DNA from: Candidatus Dadabacteria bacterium
GTDB taxonomy: Bacteria > J088
Direction: 5' to 3'
Length of the DNA stretch: 6,071 bases
Assembly (NCBI GenBank): GCA_003695505.1
Contig: RFIY01000065.1
Coordinates: 1 to 6,071 of the forward strand
The first letter of the stretch is position 1. The number at the start of each line of letters is the position of its first letter. Shown one piece after another: positions 1 through 5,140 of this stretch. The position numbers and the translations under genes were made by a program. Below the pieces are notes generated by a model. The model saw nothing but the letters and a program-made list of their open reading frames with translations. It had not been told where the DNA came from and did not search any database.

Positions 1-286
1 GCCCAAAGGCAGGCAGATCCATGCGAATCACCCGATGATGTTGTTTCAGTTGCGCGGTCCAGCCGTCCCATGTGTGCAGAGACGATGTCGTGCCATGAAC
101 CAGAACGACAGGATCACCCTGTCCTTCGTCTCGGTAGTGGACGCGCCAGTGGCCGATTTCGGCAAATCGGGATGGTGCGGCGGCGTATTGTTGTTCCAGC
201 TTTGCCGGGTCAAGATCGGGTCGGACCGAGGCAGCCAGCGCAATGACGACGATCGCGAATGTCAGCCAGGCTGTTTTTCGGAACAC
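1..286 (-). CDS. Alpha/beta hydrolase fold protein, membrane-anchored, N-terminal part only (runs off left edge)
   Basis: The first 95 codons of a minus-strand gene are visible; the rest lies beyond base 1. Residues 5-20 (TAWLTFAIVVIALAAS) form one hydrophobic helix after a short basic start, so the enzyme is either anchored in the inner membrane or exported. Residues 48-62 read RVHYRDEGQGDPVVL, the first strands of an alpha/beta hydrolase. They lead into the oxyanion-hole motif HGTTSSLHTWDGW (64-76) and the strand VIRMDLPAFG (86-95), where family members have D-x-x-G-x-G. The nucleophile elbow and catalytic triad are off the edge, so the substrate cannot be told. I chose the GTG at 286 because GGGGAA precedes it on the sense strand and the hydrophobic segment follows at once; a TTG at 298 is a weaker option. 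The gene lies downstream of menB on the same strand but 408 bp away. The anchor argues against MenH, a soluble alpha/beta hydrolase of menaquinone synthesis. Fold call firm, function open. Confidence 0.82.
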   Translation of the reverse strand, partial: MFRKTAWLTFAIVVIALAASVRPDLDPAKLEQQYAAAPSRFAEIGHWRVHYRDEGQGDPVVLVHGTTSSLHTWDGWTAQLKQHHRVIRMDLPAFG

Positions 287-694
287 GGTTTTCCCCAATC
301 GAGCTCGTTCAACCGCATGTTTTATGTTAACAGTCCAAAACCGATTGCGGGATTGCGCGCAACCTGAAGCGGACGGGACCGCGGGATCGGCGTCGCGCGG
401 CCTGAATTTCGCGCCCCATCACCCCGGATTCCGCTACGGAGCTGCTCGGCTGACGAGGTGTCTCTGACGCCGCAGCGCGCCGCAAATTTCTGCGGGCAAG
501 ATCTTCGGAACATCGAGGACCCGAGCTGCAAAGGCGCGTTCGCCCGTTTCGGCGGGCGCCCAATTCAGGCCGCGCGGCGCCGATCCCGCGGTCCGTTTGC
601 CGCACCATAGGGCAACGCGCGCGCTTTCCCGCGCCCAGGGCGCAGGGTCTGCGCGCTTGCCGGTTCGACCGCGTCCATCCCGCCGATCGGGGGC
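287..694. other. Non-coding gap with structured DNA
   Basis: This 408-bp stretch between menB and the alpha/beta hydrolase holds no convincing gene: open frames crossing it are Arg/Pro/Ser-rich and match no family I know. Bases 300-345 are AT-rich for this window, include the 8-bp palindrome TGTTAACA (325-332), and probably carry the promoter of the alpha/beta hydrolase, though I find no good -35/-10 pair. Bases 369-603 are taken up by a large inverted repeat. Inside its spacer are smaller hairpins: 430-440 (TCCG/CGGA), 480-495 (CCGCA/TGCGG) and 541-558 (CGCCCG/CGGGCG). Bases 604-694, just past the menB stop, show no terminator with a T-run. Confidence 0.6.
376..594. repeat. Long imperfect inverted repeat, possible MITE-like element
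   Basis: The left arm 376-408 begins GGACCGCGGGATCGG and ends GCGGCCTGAATT. The right arm 562-594 is its reverse complement at 32 of 33 positions. The one difference is T393 against G577, which would still pair as G-U in a plus-strand RNA. After a 2-nt internal mismatch the pairing resumes for six more bases (411-416 GCGCCC with 554-559 GGGCGC). Outside the arms, GCGG (369-372) can pair with CCGC (600-603). The spacer of about 137 bp is non-coding and contains small hairpins. Size (about 220 bp), long terminal inverted repeats and lack of coding capacity fit a MITE or similar non-autonomous element. I could not find a target-site duplication, and there is only one copy in the window, so mobility is inference. 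It could instead be a large fold in the 3' untranslated RNA of menB. Confidence 0.75.
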
Positions 695-1585
695 TCAGTA
701 TGTGCGCGGAAACTTCTCGAATTCGGGACGACGCTTTTCGAGAAAGGCCTGGCGGCCTTCGGCCGCTTCGTCGGTGCCGTACGCGAGTCGTGTCGCTTCG
801 CCGGCGAACAATTGTTGCCCGACCAGGCCGTCGTCGACCATGTTGAACGCGTACTTGAGCATCTTGATCGCCGTCGGGGATTTCTCGTTGATGATCTTCG
901 CCCACTCCAGCGCGCGTTCCTCGAGCTCCGAGTGCGGTACGACCAGATTGACCATTCCCATCTCGAATGCCTCCTCGGCTGTGTATGGCAGCCCCAGGAA
1001 AAAGATCTCTCGCGCACGTTTCTGGCCGATCTGTCGTGCCAGATAAGCTGAACCATAGGCGGCGTCGAAGCTGGCAACATCGGCATCTTTCTGCTGGAAT
1101 ACCGCGTGCTGGCGCGACGCGATCGTCAGATCACAGACGACATGCAGCGAATGGCCGCCGCCAACCGCGTAGCCGGGTGCGACGCAGATCACGACCTTCG
1201 GCATGAAACGGATCAGGCGCTGGACTTCAAGGATGTGCAGCCGTCCCAGATCGGCGCCGGTCGGATCGTCGGTGCCCGTGTATTTGTAGCCATCCTTGCC
1301 GCGCACGCGCTGATCCCCACCGGAGCAGAACGCCCAGACGCCGTCTTTCGGCGAAGGCCCGTTGCCGGTCAACAGCACGGTGCCGACATCGGCCATGCGT
1401 CGGGTCTGTTCGAGCGCGGTATAGAGTTCATCAACCGTCTTCGGACGAAACGCGTTGCGCACCTCGGGGCGGTTGAACGCGATGCGTACGGTCCCCTGGT
1501 CCTTTGCGCGGTGAAAGGTGATGTCGTCGAAGTCGAACCCCTCGACCGGTTGCCAACGGTCAGGATCGAACAGTTCAGAAACCAT
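695..1585 (-). CDS. menB: 1,4-dihydroxy-2-naphthoyl-CoA synthase (MenB), type II
   Basis: This 296-residue crotonase-fold enzyme would close the second ring of the menaquinone head group, turning o-succinylbenzoyl-CoA into 1,4-dihydroxy-2-naphthoyl-CoA in the cytosol. MenB signatures are seen in order: AFCSGGDQRVRG (85-96), VAPGYAVGGGHSLHVVCDLT (135-154), the active-site stretch FQQKDADVASFDAAYGSAYL (163-182), VGQQLFAGEATRLAY (255-269) and a C-terminal FLEKRRPEFEKFP. Asp167, Ser172 and Tyr269 align by eye with Asp185, Ser190 and Tyr287 of the Mycobacterium tuberculosis enzyme. Asp167 makes this a type II MenB, which supplies its own carboxylate; the E. coli type has Gly there and needs bicarbonate. 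Length fits the actinobacterial type. The ATG at 1585 has a good ribosome site, AAAGGAA (1593-1599), 7 nt upstream. No other men gene is visible. A related ring-opening or ring-closing CoA enzyme such as BadI is a less likely alternative, because the whole MenB signature is kept. Lys166 stands where Thr is usual. Confidence 0.9.
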   Translation of the reverse strand: MVSELFDPDRWQPVEGFDFDDITFHRAKDQGTVRIAFNRPEVRNAFRPKTVDELYTALEQTRRMADVGTVLLTGNGPSPKDGVWAFCSGGDQRVRGKDGYKYTGTDDPTGADLGRLHILEVQRLIRFMPKVVICVAPGYAVGGGHSLHVVCDLTIASRQHAVFQQKDADVASFDAAYGSAYLARQIGQKRAREIFFLGLPYTAEEAFEMGMVNLVVPHSELEERALEWAKIINEKSPTAIKMLKYAFNMVDDGLVGQQLFAGEATRLAYGTDEAAEGRQAFLEKRRPEFEKFPRTY

Positions 1586-1701
1586 GGTGGCGTTCCTTTC
1601 GGACGGAATCGTTGGCCTGATGGGTTGCTCGTTGCAGTGTACGAGGATGCCGGGCCAGCGGCCAGCCCGCGCGCGGAATCACACGCACAGAGTGAGTCGT
1701 C

Positions 1702-2508
1702 TCAGCAGTACTGCCACCAGCGCCCGTCGAGATTGAGCGGCGCGATCAGTGTACTCAGCCCGGTCCGTTCCGGCCTGGTGCAGATGGCCTGCAGTTCCTT
1801 TTCGTTCAAGGGGTGCCCAGGATATTCGGCGTGAAAGACTGCTTTCCCGGCGGCCACGAATGGTGCGTACGCACTGCATTCGTCGAAGGCCAGACATTGC
1901 TCGTTGATCGCAAAGTCGAAGGCAGCTTCCAGCGCTCCGATCTGGTCGAGATCATTTTTGAGTCCAACGAGCAGGCCACGGGCGTGGGCCTGCTGAGCCA
2001 GCCAGCGATTGAACGCGAGCTGGTCGTCGGCCGACAGCGGGAAGCCGGTCCTGTTGGTCCAGCCATCGACGTTATCCGGTTCCACGGCGTCGCAGCCTTT
2101 GCTGACGGCCAGATCGAGACGCTGCTCAAGGATGGGCCGCAACGCATTGTCGCGGATATCGAGCCATCGCTCCCCTTCCCAGCCGTCGAGGGGCTCGCCG
2201 AGCGCGTCGGCCGGAAAGGCGTCCGCGTCGGGACGCCAGTTCTCGTAAGAACCGGCGGAAAAATAGCAGATGACGGCGATGCCGCGGTCCCGCAGCGCGG
2301 CAATCGTTGTTGCAGGCGTATCGAACAGGTCGATGTCATAGACCTGCGCCTGTACGTCGCTATGCAGGTCGCCATTGAGTTGCCAGTACCAGCTTGCACC
2401 GGTCGCAAACGGGGCATCCGCGCCGGAGGGCGGGGACAGCGGCCGCGGCAGGTCCGGCGCCTGGGCGCAGGCGGCAAGCCAGAGCAGTGGCAGAAGCAGG
2501 CGTTTCAC
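1702..2508 (-). CDS. GH114-type endo-alpha-1,4-polygalactosaminidase-like lipoprotein
   Basis: A 268-residue exported protein. Residues 1-14 (MKRLLLPLLWLAAC) are a lipoprotein signal with lipobox Leu-Ala-Ala-Cys14. Ala at +2 predicts delivery to the outer membrane under the usual Asp+2 retention rule. The mature part reads as a single TIM-barrel domain of glycoside hydrolase family 114: SWYWQLNG (39-46), YDIDLFDT (57-64), AVICYFSAGSYENWRPD (78-94), WEGERWLDIRD (110-120), GCDAVEPDNVDGW (138-150), GLLVGLKNDLDQI (178-190), FAINEQCLAFDEC (199-211) and FHAEYPG (225-231). From family knowledge the probable catalytic acids are Asp145 (EPDNVD) and Glu203 (NEQC). Characterised members cut galactosaminogalactan-like or polygalactosamine polymers; the substrate here is inferred only. 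The start is the GTG at 2508, which gives a compact signal peptide, although its ribosome site is poor. It lies 116 bp upstream of menB on the same strand, and 41 bp from the divergent SRPBCC gene. Confidence 0.85.
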   Translation of the reverse strand: MKRLLLPLLWLAACAQAPDLPRPLSPPSGADAPFATGASWYWQLNGDLHSDVQAQVYDIDLFDTPATTIAALRDRGIAVICYFSAGSYENWRPDADAFPADALGEPLDGWEGERWLDIRDNALRPILEQRLDLAVSKGCDAVEPDNVDGWTNRTGFPLSADDQLAFNRWLAQQAHARGLLVGLKNDLDQIGALEAAFDFAINEQCLAFDECSAYAPFVAAGKAVFHAEYPGHPLNEKELQAICTRPERTGLSTLIAPLNLDGRWWQYC

Positions 2509-2534
2509 GGGATCATGGTGCCAGAGCTGACCAC

Positions 2535-2540
2535 AGGAGG
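2535..2540 (+). promoter_or_regulatory. Strong ribosome-binding site that fixes the SRPBCC start
   Basis: AGGAGG is a perfect Shine-Dalgarno core. The in-frame ATG at 2541 touches it directly and cannot be used. The next in-frame ATG, at 2550, is at ideal spacing (9 nt). The gene therefore starts at 2550, not at 2541 or at earlier in-frame codons inside the opposite gene. Confidence 0.85.
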
Positions 2541-2549
2541 ATGGATGCG

Positions 2550-3023
2550 ATGAGCAGGCAGATTCAGCGCGACCGGCAACGAGGCCGCCTGTGGTGGTCC
2601 GTCGCGGTGTCGGTCGAGATCGCGGCGCCGCAGCAGATGGTCTGGGACGTGTTGGCCGACTTCGAGCGTTACGACGAGTGGAATCCGTTCACGCCGCGCG
2701 TGGACGTGGAGCCACGCGTCGGCGGACGCGCCCGGCTGACCGTCGTGATGGGCGAGCGGACGATTACCAGTCCGGAACGCGTCCGCGTCTGGGACCCGCC
2801 GCATCAGCTCGCCTGGGGGTTGCGCCTCGGCGGCCCCTGGTTGCTGGAGGCGACGCGCTATCAGCAGCTCGACGCGCTCGGTCCGCAACGAACCTGCTAC
2901 CGCACCTGGGAACGCTTTCGTGGGCCGCTTGCCCCACTCGTCGAGCGGTTGCACGGCGACACGGTCAGTCATGGATTCGCATCGGTCGCGGTCGCGCTGC
3001 GTGAGCGGGTCGAAATGTCTTGA
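2550..3023 (+). CDS. SRPBCC (START/Bet v1-like) family protein
   Basis: A 157-residue cytosolic protein made of one SRPBCC fold, a family of helix-grip proteins that bind hydrophobic ligands in a deep pocket (polyketide cyclase/dehydrase and lipid-transport relatives). The family's N-terminal pattern is clear: SVEIAAPQQMVWDVLADFER (21-40) followed by YDEWNPFTP (41-49), the usual strand, then helix, then W-N-P-F. RVGGRARLTVVMG (56-68) and the W-D-P-P turn (81-84) form the mid-strands. The long C-terminal helix, about 129-152, ends the fold. No signal peptide or membrane segment is seen. The family does not reveal the ligand, and the neighbours do not point to one. The first 41 bp before it are shared with the divergent GH114 gene, so its promoter must lie within or very near that gene's signal-peptide codons. 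Its TGA stop is part of the FNR-type site of the next gene. Confidence 0.85.
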   Translation: MSRQIQRDRQRGRLWWSVAVSVEIAAPQQMVWDVLADFERYDEWNPFTPRVDVEPRVGGRARLTVVMGERTITSPERVRVWDPPHQLAWGLRLGGPWLLEATRYQQLDALGPQRTCYRTWERFRGPLAPLVERLHGDTVSHGFASVAVALRERVEMS

Positions 3024-3033
3024 TTCGGATCAA
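3020..3033 (+). promoter_or_regulatory. Perfect FNR/Anr-type binding site
   Basis: TTGATTCGGATCAA matches the TTGAT-N4-ATCAA consensus of oxygen-sensing FNR/Anr (CRP-FNR family) regulators at all ten fixed positions. Its centre (3026.5) is 41.5 bp before the start point (about 3068) expected from the TACACT -10 box, which is exactly the class II activator position. The three bases TGA at 3021-3023 are also the stop codon of the SRPBCC gene. The match is seen directly; binding and anaerobic activation are inferred. Confidence 0.75.
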
Positions 3034-3056
3034 GGCTCCACGAGACACATGCCGTG

Positions 3057-3062
3057 TACACT
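3057..3062 (+). promoter_or_regulatory. Likely -10 box of the CBS-protein promoter
   Basis: TACACT keeps the key T, A and final T of a sigma-70 -10 box. At 17-bp spacing the -35 region is GGCTCC, a poor match, as expected when an activator replaces it. The start point should fall near 3068-3069, giving a leader of about 25 nt that includes the ribosome site AAAGGA (3082-3087). TAGAAT (3068-3073) is an alternative -10, but it would place the FNR-type site too far away. Confidence 0.55.
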
Positions 3063-3093
3063 GGACATAGAATCAACAACGAAAGGACGAACC

Positions 3094-3543
3094 GTGGCCC
3101 TGCAACTCAAGACCGTCGCCGACCTGATGACGCCCGATCCAGTCACGATCGATCCGGCCGCGACGTTACGCGACGTGCTGATGCTGATGCACCGGTACGA
3201 TGTTCGGCATTTGCCGGTGACTCTGGGCAAGAAACTGGTCGGGATTCTGTCGGATCGTGACCTCCGGCTCTATCTGACCGAACGCGATGGCACCATCAAC
3301 GAACAGGCCGCAGACGAGGACAAGCTCGACAAGCTGATCGCCGAAGATCTGATGACGAAAGCGCCGATCGCAGTACGCCTCGACACGCCGATTCTGGAGG
3401 CGATCGACCTGTTGCTCGAAGAAAAAATCGGCGCGATTCCGGTCGTCGCCAATTCCGACGAGACCGAGCTGGTCGGTATTCTCTCCTACATGGACCTGCT
3501 GGCCTATATGCGCGAGCTGGTTGGCGACCTGGCGGCGGGCTGA
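3094..3543 (+). CDS. CBS-domain-pair protein, probably oxygen-regulated
   Basis: A 149-residue soluble protein made almost wholly of two CBS motifs, which together form a Bateman module that binds adenine nucleotides and acts as an energy or redox sensor. The first motif spans about 9-63 (DLMTPDPVTIDPAATLRDVL, DVRHLPV, LVGILSDRDLR). The second spans about 83-140 (AEDLMTKAPIAVRLDTPILE, KIGAIPV, LVGILSYMDLL). Both keep the terminal Asp that usually contacts ribose. A charged linker (65-82) lies between them. No effector domain is attached, so it probably acts on a partner protein not seen here. I chose the GTG at 3094 because AAAGGA sits 6 nt upstream. The in-frame ATG at 3049 lies upstream of the predicted transcript start. 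The FNR-type site just upstream suggests expression under low oxygen. The phosphatase follows on the same strand within about 55 bp. Confidence 0.88.
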   Translation: MALQLKTVADLMTPDPVTIDPAATLRDVLMLMHRYDVRHLPVTLGKKLVGILSDRDLRLYLTERDGTINEQAADEDKLDKLIAEDLMTKAPIAVRLDTPILEAIDLLLEEKIGAIPVVANSDETELVGILSYMDLLAYMRELVGDLAAG

Positions 3544-3598
3544 GCTGGCTGCTTCCCGTCCATTGACCGCGCGTCGGTCTGGTCAACATTCGCTGCCG

Positions 3599-5140
3599 GT
3601 GCCGGAGAACCGCAAGACGCGTCCGCTTGTTGTCGTGCTGGCGACCCTTGTTTTCTGGAGTGTGGCTGCGGGGTCGGCCGTTGCGGACGCTGCACCGCGT
3701 TATCGCCTGTTGCTCCAGATCACCGTCGATCAATTACGCGGTGACGTCGCCGACACTTTCCGCAACGTGCCCGAGCGCGGCGGCTTTGCGTGGCTGAAGC
3801 GGCACGGTATCCACTACGCCAGCGCGCACTACACGCACCTCAACAACGCCACTGCCGTCGGCCACGCCTCGCTCGCGACCGGTGCATGGCCCTCGACCCA
3901 CGGGATCGTCGGCAACGAGTGGTATGACCGGGGCCTCGGCCATACGGTCTACAACAGCGAAGATCCATCGGCGCCGGTCTTCGGTGATCCGGACAAGGGC
4001 CGCTCGCCGCGGATGTTGCGGGTGCCGACGCTGACCGATGCGATCGCGGCTGCGGGTCATCAGCGCGGTCACTACTACAGCATTTCACTGAAGGACAGGG
4101 GCGCGATTTTCGTCGCCGGGCGCTCCGGCAAGGCGCTGTGGTACGAGACGGGCGGCCACCGATTTACGTCGAGTACCTTCTACTTCGCTGCGCTGCCGGG
4201 CTGGCTCAGCGACCTGCCGCTGCCGTTTCGCCTGACGCCGCTCGAACGCTATACCGCAAAGGCCGACATCTGGTTGCACCACGCCGTGCAGGCGTTGCTC
4301 GACCGTGTGCCGTTTGGCGCGTCGGGCGTGACCGACGTGCTGCATGTCTCGTACTCCGCGCTCGACTATGTGGGTCATCGTACCGGCGCATTGAGTCGCG
4401 ACTATCTGGCAACGGTCGCGCAACTCGACAACCTGCTGCGTGATCTGCTGCGCCGCGTCGACCGCATCGTTGGTCTGGACCGAACACTGGTCGTGCTGTC
4501 GGCGGATCACGGTGCGCCGCCTGCGGTGGACGAGCTGAAAAAGCAGGGTAAGCCGGCCGGCGTCTGGCCGCAGCCGGTCGACACCTGGTTGCGTGACCAG
4601 CTCGATGAACGCTACGGCGCTGCATCCGCGGCGCGATTCGTGACCGCGGTAGTGATGCCATTCGTCTATCTGGATGACGGCGCGATCTCGCGTTCCGGCC
4701 GCAGCCGAACGTCCGTCGAAAACGAACTCGTGCGGCAGATCAGCGGTCTCGATGGTGTATTCCGAGTACGCGCGCCTGGCCGCCTCTGTGTTTCCGAGCC
4801 TGCCGATCCGATCGACCGCGCCGTCTGCCGTAACTTCGATGCGGAGCGTTCCGGGGATCTGACGATCGTGCTGGAACGGGGCTGGCAGGTGCTCTACGGC
4901 AGCAAGGCGCGCATCATGCGCGCGAACCACGGATCGGTCTGGCCCTACGACAGCCATGTGCCGCTGTTCGTGGCGACCGGACGCGGACAGGCTCAGCGTG
5001 TCGAGCGCCCCGTCGATGTTGTCGCGGTCGTACCGACCGTCGCCGAGCTGCTCGGTGTCAAACCACCCTCGGGCGCCGTACACGCGCAGTTGCCGGAGGT
5101 GCGAAACCTGCGCAGGATGCCGGTAGCTACTTCACCGTAA
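3599..5140 (+). CDS. Secreted PafA-type alkaline phosphatase (type I phosphodiesterase/nucleotide pyrophosphatase superfamily)
   Basis: A 513-residue exported phosphomonoesterase predicted to release phosphate from organic esters in the periplasm. From the GTG at 3599, residues 1-8 are polar and basic, 9-26 hydrophobic, with cleavage likely near Ala-Val-Ala-Asp-Ala (27-31). The two-zinc site of the superfamily is complete: Asp44 (ITVDQLRGD), the nucleophile Thr85 in NNATAVGHASLATG, Asp256 and His260 (SALDYVGH), Asp303 and His304 (LSADHG), and His453 (YDSHVPL). Asn106 (HGIVGNEW), Lys165 and Arg167 (SLKDRGAI) correspond to the residues that make PafA enzymes prefer monoesters over diesters. Cys397 and Cys410 could form a disulfide. 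A TTG at 3521, overlapping the CBS gene, is an alternative start adding 26 residues, but it would bury the signal peptide behind a long Arg-rich stretch. Neither start has a strong ribosome site, so translation may be coupled to the CBS gene. The 3' end overlaps the convergent surface-protein gene by 14 bp. Confidence 0.87.
   Translation: MPENRKTRPLVVVLATLVFWSVAAGSAVADAAPRYRLLLQITVDQLRGDVADTFRNVPERGGFAWLKRHGIHYASAHYTHLNNATAVGHASLATGAWPSTHGIVGNEWYDRGLGHTVYNSEDPSAPVFGDPDKGRSPRMLRVPTLTDAIAAAGHQRGHYYSISLKDRGAIFVAGRSGKALWYETGGHRFTSSTFYFAALPGWLSDLPLPFRLTPLERYTAKADIWLHHAVQALLDRVPFGASGVTDVLHVSYSALDYVGHRTGALSRDYLATVAQLDNLLRDLLRRVDRIVGLDRTLVVLSADHGAPPAVDELKKQGKPAGVWPQPVDTWLRDQLDERYGAASAARFVTAVVMPFVYLDDGAISRSGRSRTSVENELVRQISGLDGVFRVRAPGRLCVSEPADPIDRAVCRNFDAERSGDLTIVLERGWQVLYGSKARIMRANHGSVWPYDSHVPLFVATGRGQAQRVERPVDVVAVVPTVAELLGVKPPSGAVHAQLPEVRNLRRMPVATSP

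Noticed and set aside
1-286. MenH, the alpha/beta hydrolase of menaquinone synthesis, because menB is nearby
   Set aside because: The protein starts with a transmembrane helix, whereas MenH is soluble, and the gap to menB is 408 bp. The catalytic part is outside the window.
366-604. A target-site duplication flanking the inverted repeat
   Set aside because: Sequences just outside the arms (GAAGCGGACG on the left, GTTTGCCGCA on the right) share no direct repeat.
327-905. A 192-residue minus-strand open frame covering the inverted repeat and the end of menB
   Set aside because: It is Arg/Pro/Ser-rich, has no recognisable domain and overlaps the well-supported menB in another frame; high GC makes such open frames common.
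1636-1641. A menB promoter based on TACACT on the minus strand
   Set aside because: No acceptable -35 lies at 16-18 bp (TGGCCG or worse) and no activator site is visible, so it is not supported.
1650-1670. A rho-independent terminator between the GH114 gene and menB
   Set aside because: Only a four-base stem (GGGC 1652-1655 with GCCC 1665-1668) is possible and no T-run follows.
1106-1834. A 242-residue plus-strand open frame opposite menB
   Set aside because: It is antisense to a gene with complete MenB signatures, and its translation matches no family.
1813-2553. A 246-residue plus-strand open frame opposite the GH114 gene
   Set aside because: It lies wholly antisense to a gene with a lipobox and clear GH114 motifs and has no domain of its own.
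3049-3051. ATG as the start of the CBS protein
   Set aside because: It is in frame but lies upstream of the predicted -10 box and has no ribosome site; the GTG at 3094 has AAAGGA at good spacing and begins the conserved domain.
4085-5083. A 332-residue open frame antisense to the phosphatase
   Set aside because: Its composition (many Arg, Gln, Val, His) reflects the complement of the real gene and no motif is recognisable; the phosphatase carries a full catalytic set.
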